Shown here piece after piece: positions 41,117 to 41,286 of a stretch of 41,286 nucleotides of DNA. The position numbers and the translations under genes were made by a program. The notes below the pieces were generated by a model, which saw nothing but the letters and a program-made list of their open reading frames with translations, ran no database searches and was not told the origin of the DNA. Source of the stretch: an uncultured Bacilli bacterium (lineage in GTDB: Bacteria; Bacillota_I; Bacilli_A; RF39; UBA660). Where the stretch lies: contig CAKOQD010000006.1 in NCBI GenBank assembly GCA_934101185.1, positions 1 to 41,286 of the forward strand, written 5' to 3'. Numbering within the stretch: position 1 is the first letter of the stretch; the number at the start of each line of letters is the position of its first letter.

Positions 41117-41145
41117 AATATAACAAATAAATGTTTGCGTGTCAA
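41117..41145 (-). promoter_or_regulatory. Promoter of the putative toxin mRNA
   Basis: On the minus strand TTGACA (41145-41140), 17-bp spacer, TATATT (41122-41117). The start would be near 41110, at the edge of the right repeat arm. Confidence 0.8.
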
Positions 41146-41174
41146 GTTTGTTGAAGGGAAGAAACCAAAAAGAG

Positions 41175-41205
41175 AAATAGTACTTGAAAAAGTACTATTT
41201 TTATT
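41175..41205. terminator. Terminator hairpin, also carrying a -35 box
   Basis: AAATAGTACTT (41175-41185), loop GAAA, AAGTACTATTT (41190-41200), then TT-A-TT. Perfect 11-bp stem. Confidence 0.75.
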
Positions 41206-41212
41206 ATAAAAT
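41184..41212 (+). promoter_or_regulatory. Candidate promoter of the last ORF
   Basis: TTGAAA (41184-41189, in the terminator loop), 17-bp spacer, TAAAAT (41207-41212). Same terminator-promoter overlap as at 14942-14974. Confidence 0.5.
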
Positions 41213-41242
41213 TAACTTATAAGAAACTATGGAGGTAAAATT

Positions 41243-41286
41243 ATGGAAAACAAATATTCGTATGGGGGGGGGGCAAAATACTAGAA
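41243..41286 (+). CDS. Start of a gene with a G10 tract; out of frame as written
   Basis: GGAGG (41231-41235) is seven bases before ATG 41243, which encodes MENKYSY and then runs into ten consecutive G (41264-41273). As written, the frame ends at TAG 41282-41284. With nine G (or any loss or gain restoring that frame) it reads on as GGGQNTR and stays open to the window end. This is either a phase-variable gene in its OFF state, or a sequencing or assembly error next to the contig end. The product cannot be named from seven residues. Confidence 0.5.

Noticed and set aside
40841..41145. Direct copy of the par/Fst toxin-antitoxin locus
   Set aside because: The 5' repeats are inverted, not direct, so the two RNAs would be alike rather than complementary there, and the peptide does not resemble Fst in sequence.
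1..41286. Use of the Mycoplasma code (TGA as Trp)
   Set aside because: Several well-conserved genes end at TGA at the expected length and Trp is encoded by TGG.

Overview
The window is AT-rich (high-20s percent GC by eye), densely packed DNA from a Gram-positive-type bacterium of the Bacilli/Firmicutes. Supporting evidence: HrcA with CIRCE operators, a T-box leader on pheST, an RNase J-family protein, ObgE, DacA, FtsW, AGGAGG ribosome sites and TTGACA/TATAAT promoters. TGA is used as a stop (hrcA, pepF, the first prepilin gene) and Trp is TGG, so the code is standard and not that of Mycoplasma. Class III (oxygen-sensitive) ribonucleotide reductase implies an anaerobe. An uncultured gut Bacilli lineage near the old Mollicutes/Erysipelotrichia boundary is my inference, not something proved here.

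Layout. 1-733: the end of a membrane protein, then a gap with a terminator and the nrd promoter. 734-4417: anaerobic dNTP synthesis (nrdD, a separate 60-residue glycyl-radical ORF, nrdG) plus a formate/nitrite-type channel. 4551-10949: CIRCE-controlled heat-shock operon hrcA-grpE-dnaK-pepF-dnaJ. 10998-21319: an array of four prepilin-like genes, one small and three of about 1,000 residues with Ig-like and Cys-rich ectodomains. 21357-25346: a membrane-anchored acidic protein, mtaB, two small genes and obgE. 25381-26988 (minus): a YkuE-type phosphoesterase and a CPBP protease. 27221-30862: T-box-controlled pheS-pheT. 30975-31547: a CdiA_C-type nuclease gene broken by an in-frame stop, with a small hairpin RNA predicted on the other strand. 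31644-35559: two flavoproteins and ftsW. 35638-39031: a possible PBECR4-type protein, a DUF5684-like protein and dacA. 39090-40824: an RNase J2-like protein with a degraded metal site. 40841-41145: a compact convergent locus that looks like a type I toxin-antitoxin module. 41243-end: a truncated ORF with a G10 tract.

How the parts fit. NrdD, the glycyl-radical ORF and NrdG plausibly form one enzyme split over three polypeptides. Class III enzymes commonly use formate as reductant, which would explain the adjacent channel. The prepilin array carries its own promoters and terminators but has no pilus motor, platform or prepilin peptidase gene nearby, so assembly would depend on genes elsewhere.

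Strongest candidates for something undescribed: (1) the detached glycyl-radical domain of NrdD; (2) the convergent small-RNA/hydrophobic-peptide locus at 40841-41145, whose two RNAs would begin with nearly the same sequence; (3) the giant prepilin family; (4) the roughly 49-nt hairpin RNA on the minus strand at 31497-31545. All functional claims come from reading the sequence and remembered family features; no search was run.
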